The translations under genes were made by a program, and so were the position numbers. The notes below the pieces were generated by a model. It was given only the letters and a program-made list of their open reading frames with translations, was not told the DNA's origin and did no database searches. From contig JAGBSJ010000008.1 in assembly GCA_017631955.1 (NCBI GenBank), forward strand, positions 1 to 42,043: a DNA stretch of 42,043 nucleotides, written 5' to 3'. The DNA is from Clostridia bacterium (GTDB taxonomy: Bacteria > Bacillota > Clostridia > Oscillospirales > Acutalibacteraceae). Of the stretch, positions 41,999-42,043 are shown piece after piece (the stretch's first letter is position 1; each line of letters begins with the position of its first letter).

Positions 41999-42043
41999 TG
42001 TACTTTATTATTGATTTTTATTTCATTAGGTGTTACGTAACTA

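Overview
The window is low-GC DNA (roughly one third G+C by eye) from a spore-forming, anaerobic Firmicute of the class Clostridia, most likely an Oscillospiraceae/Ruminococcaceae-type gut or rumen bacterium. Reasons: sporulation genes (yunB, spoIIR, bofA), a high-molecular-weight rubredoxin, the Clostridia-typical IspH-ribosomal S1 fusion, a sodium-pump decarboxylase and a cohesin-bearing surface protein. Genes sit on both strands in short operons separated by clear intrinsic terminators. No CRISPR array, transposase, phage gene, rRNA or tRNA was seen. The longest stretch without a protein gene (31295-31589) holds a probable 6S RNA.

Layout. 1-396: a cut-off reading frame that starts as RNase Y and changes abruptly into unrelated AT-rich sequence, possibly a contig-end misjoin. 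432-5946: branched-chain amino acid ABC operon (livJ-H-M-G-F) ending in a cytidylate-kinase-like gene. 6126-8552: divergent NhaC antiporter and flavin-reductase/rubredoxin. 8574-9639: a membrane-anchored cohesin protein with two small genes. 9713-11949: a polar amino acid ABC operon whose binding protein appears circularly permuted. 12019-18437: unknown membrane protein, RluA-type pseudouridine synthase, ligA-yunB, a small ABC-type IV membrane protein and a GH27 alpha-galactosidase with an inserted beta-sandwich. 18516-23942: rpiR, FAD oxidoreductase, cmk, plsC and ispH-S1, tightly overlapped. 24031-26544: tmcAL and ackA on an apparently bidirectional promoter. 26594-30588: GDPD, GH20 and Na/Pi transporter operon. 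30692-33199: spoIIR, 6S RNA, DUF1292, small genes and bofA. 33398-38115: TRIC-type channel, PH-domain membrane protein, a TauE/SafE transporter split into two genes, and a large anchored GH-A glycosidase. 38309-41937: Na+-pumping oxaloacetate decarboxylase (oadA, oadG-like, biotin carrier, oadB).

How it fits together. The decarboxylase exports Na+, and NhaC and the Na/Pi carrier use or balance that gradient, so the cell probably runs partly on sodium. Two amino acid importers, acetate kinase and oxaloacetate decarboxylation suit an amino-acid- and sugar-fermenting anaerobe; the two glycosidases and the cohesin point to glycan use. The most unusual items are the circularly permuted binding protein (11155-11949), the OadG-like subunit with three tandem 39-residue repeats (39704-40297), the half-size TauE/SafE pair (34870-35582), the shared -10 element between tmcAL and ackA, and the alpha-galactosidase with a module inside its barrel. 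All functional calls come from reading motifs and remembered family patterns; no database search was run.
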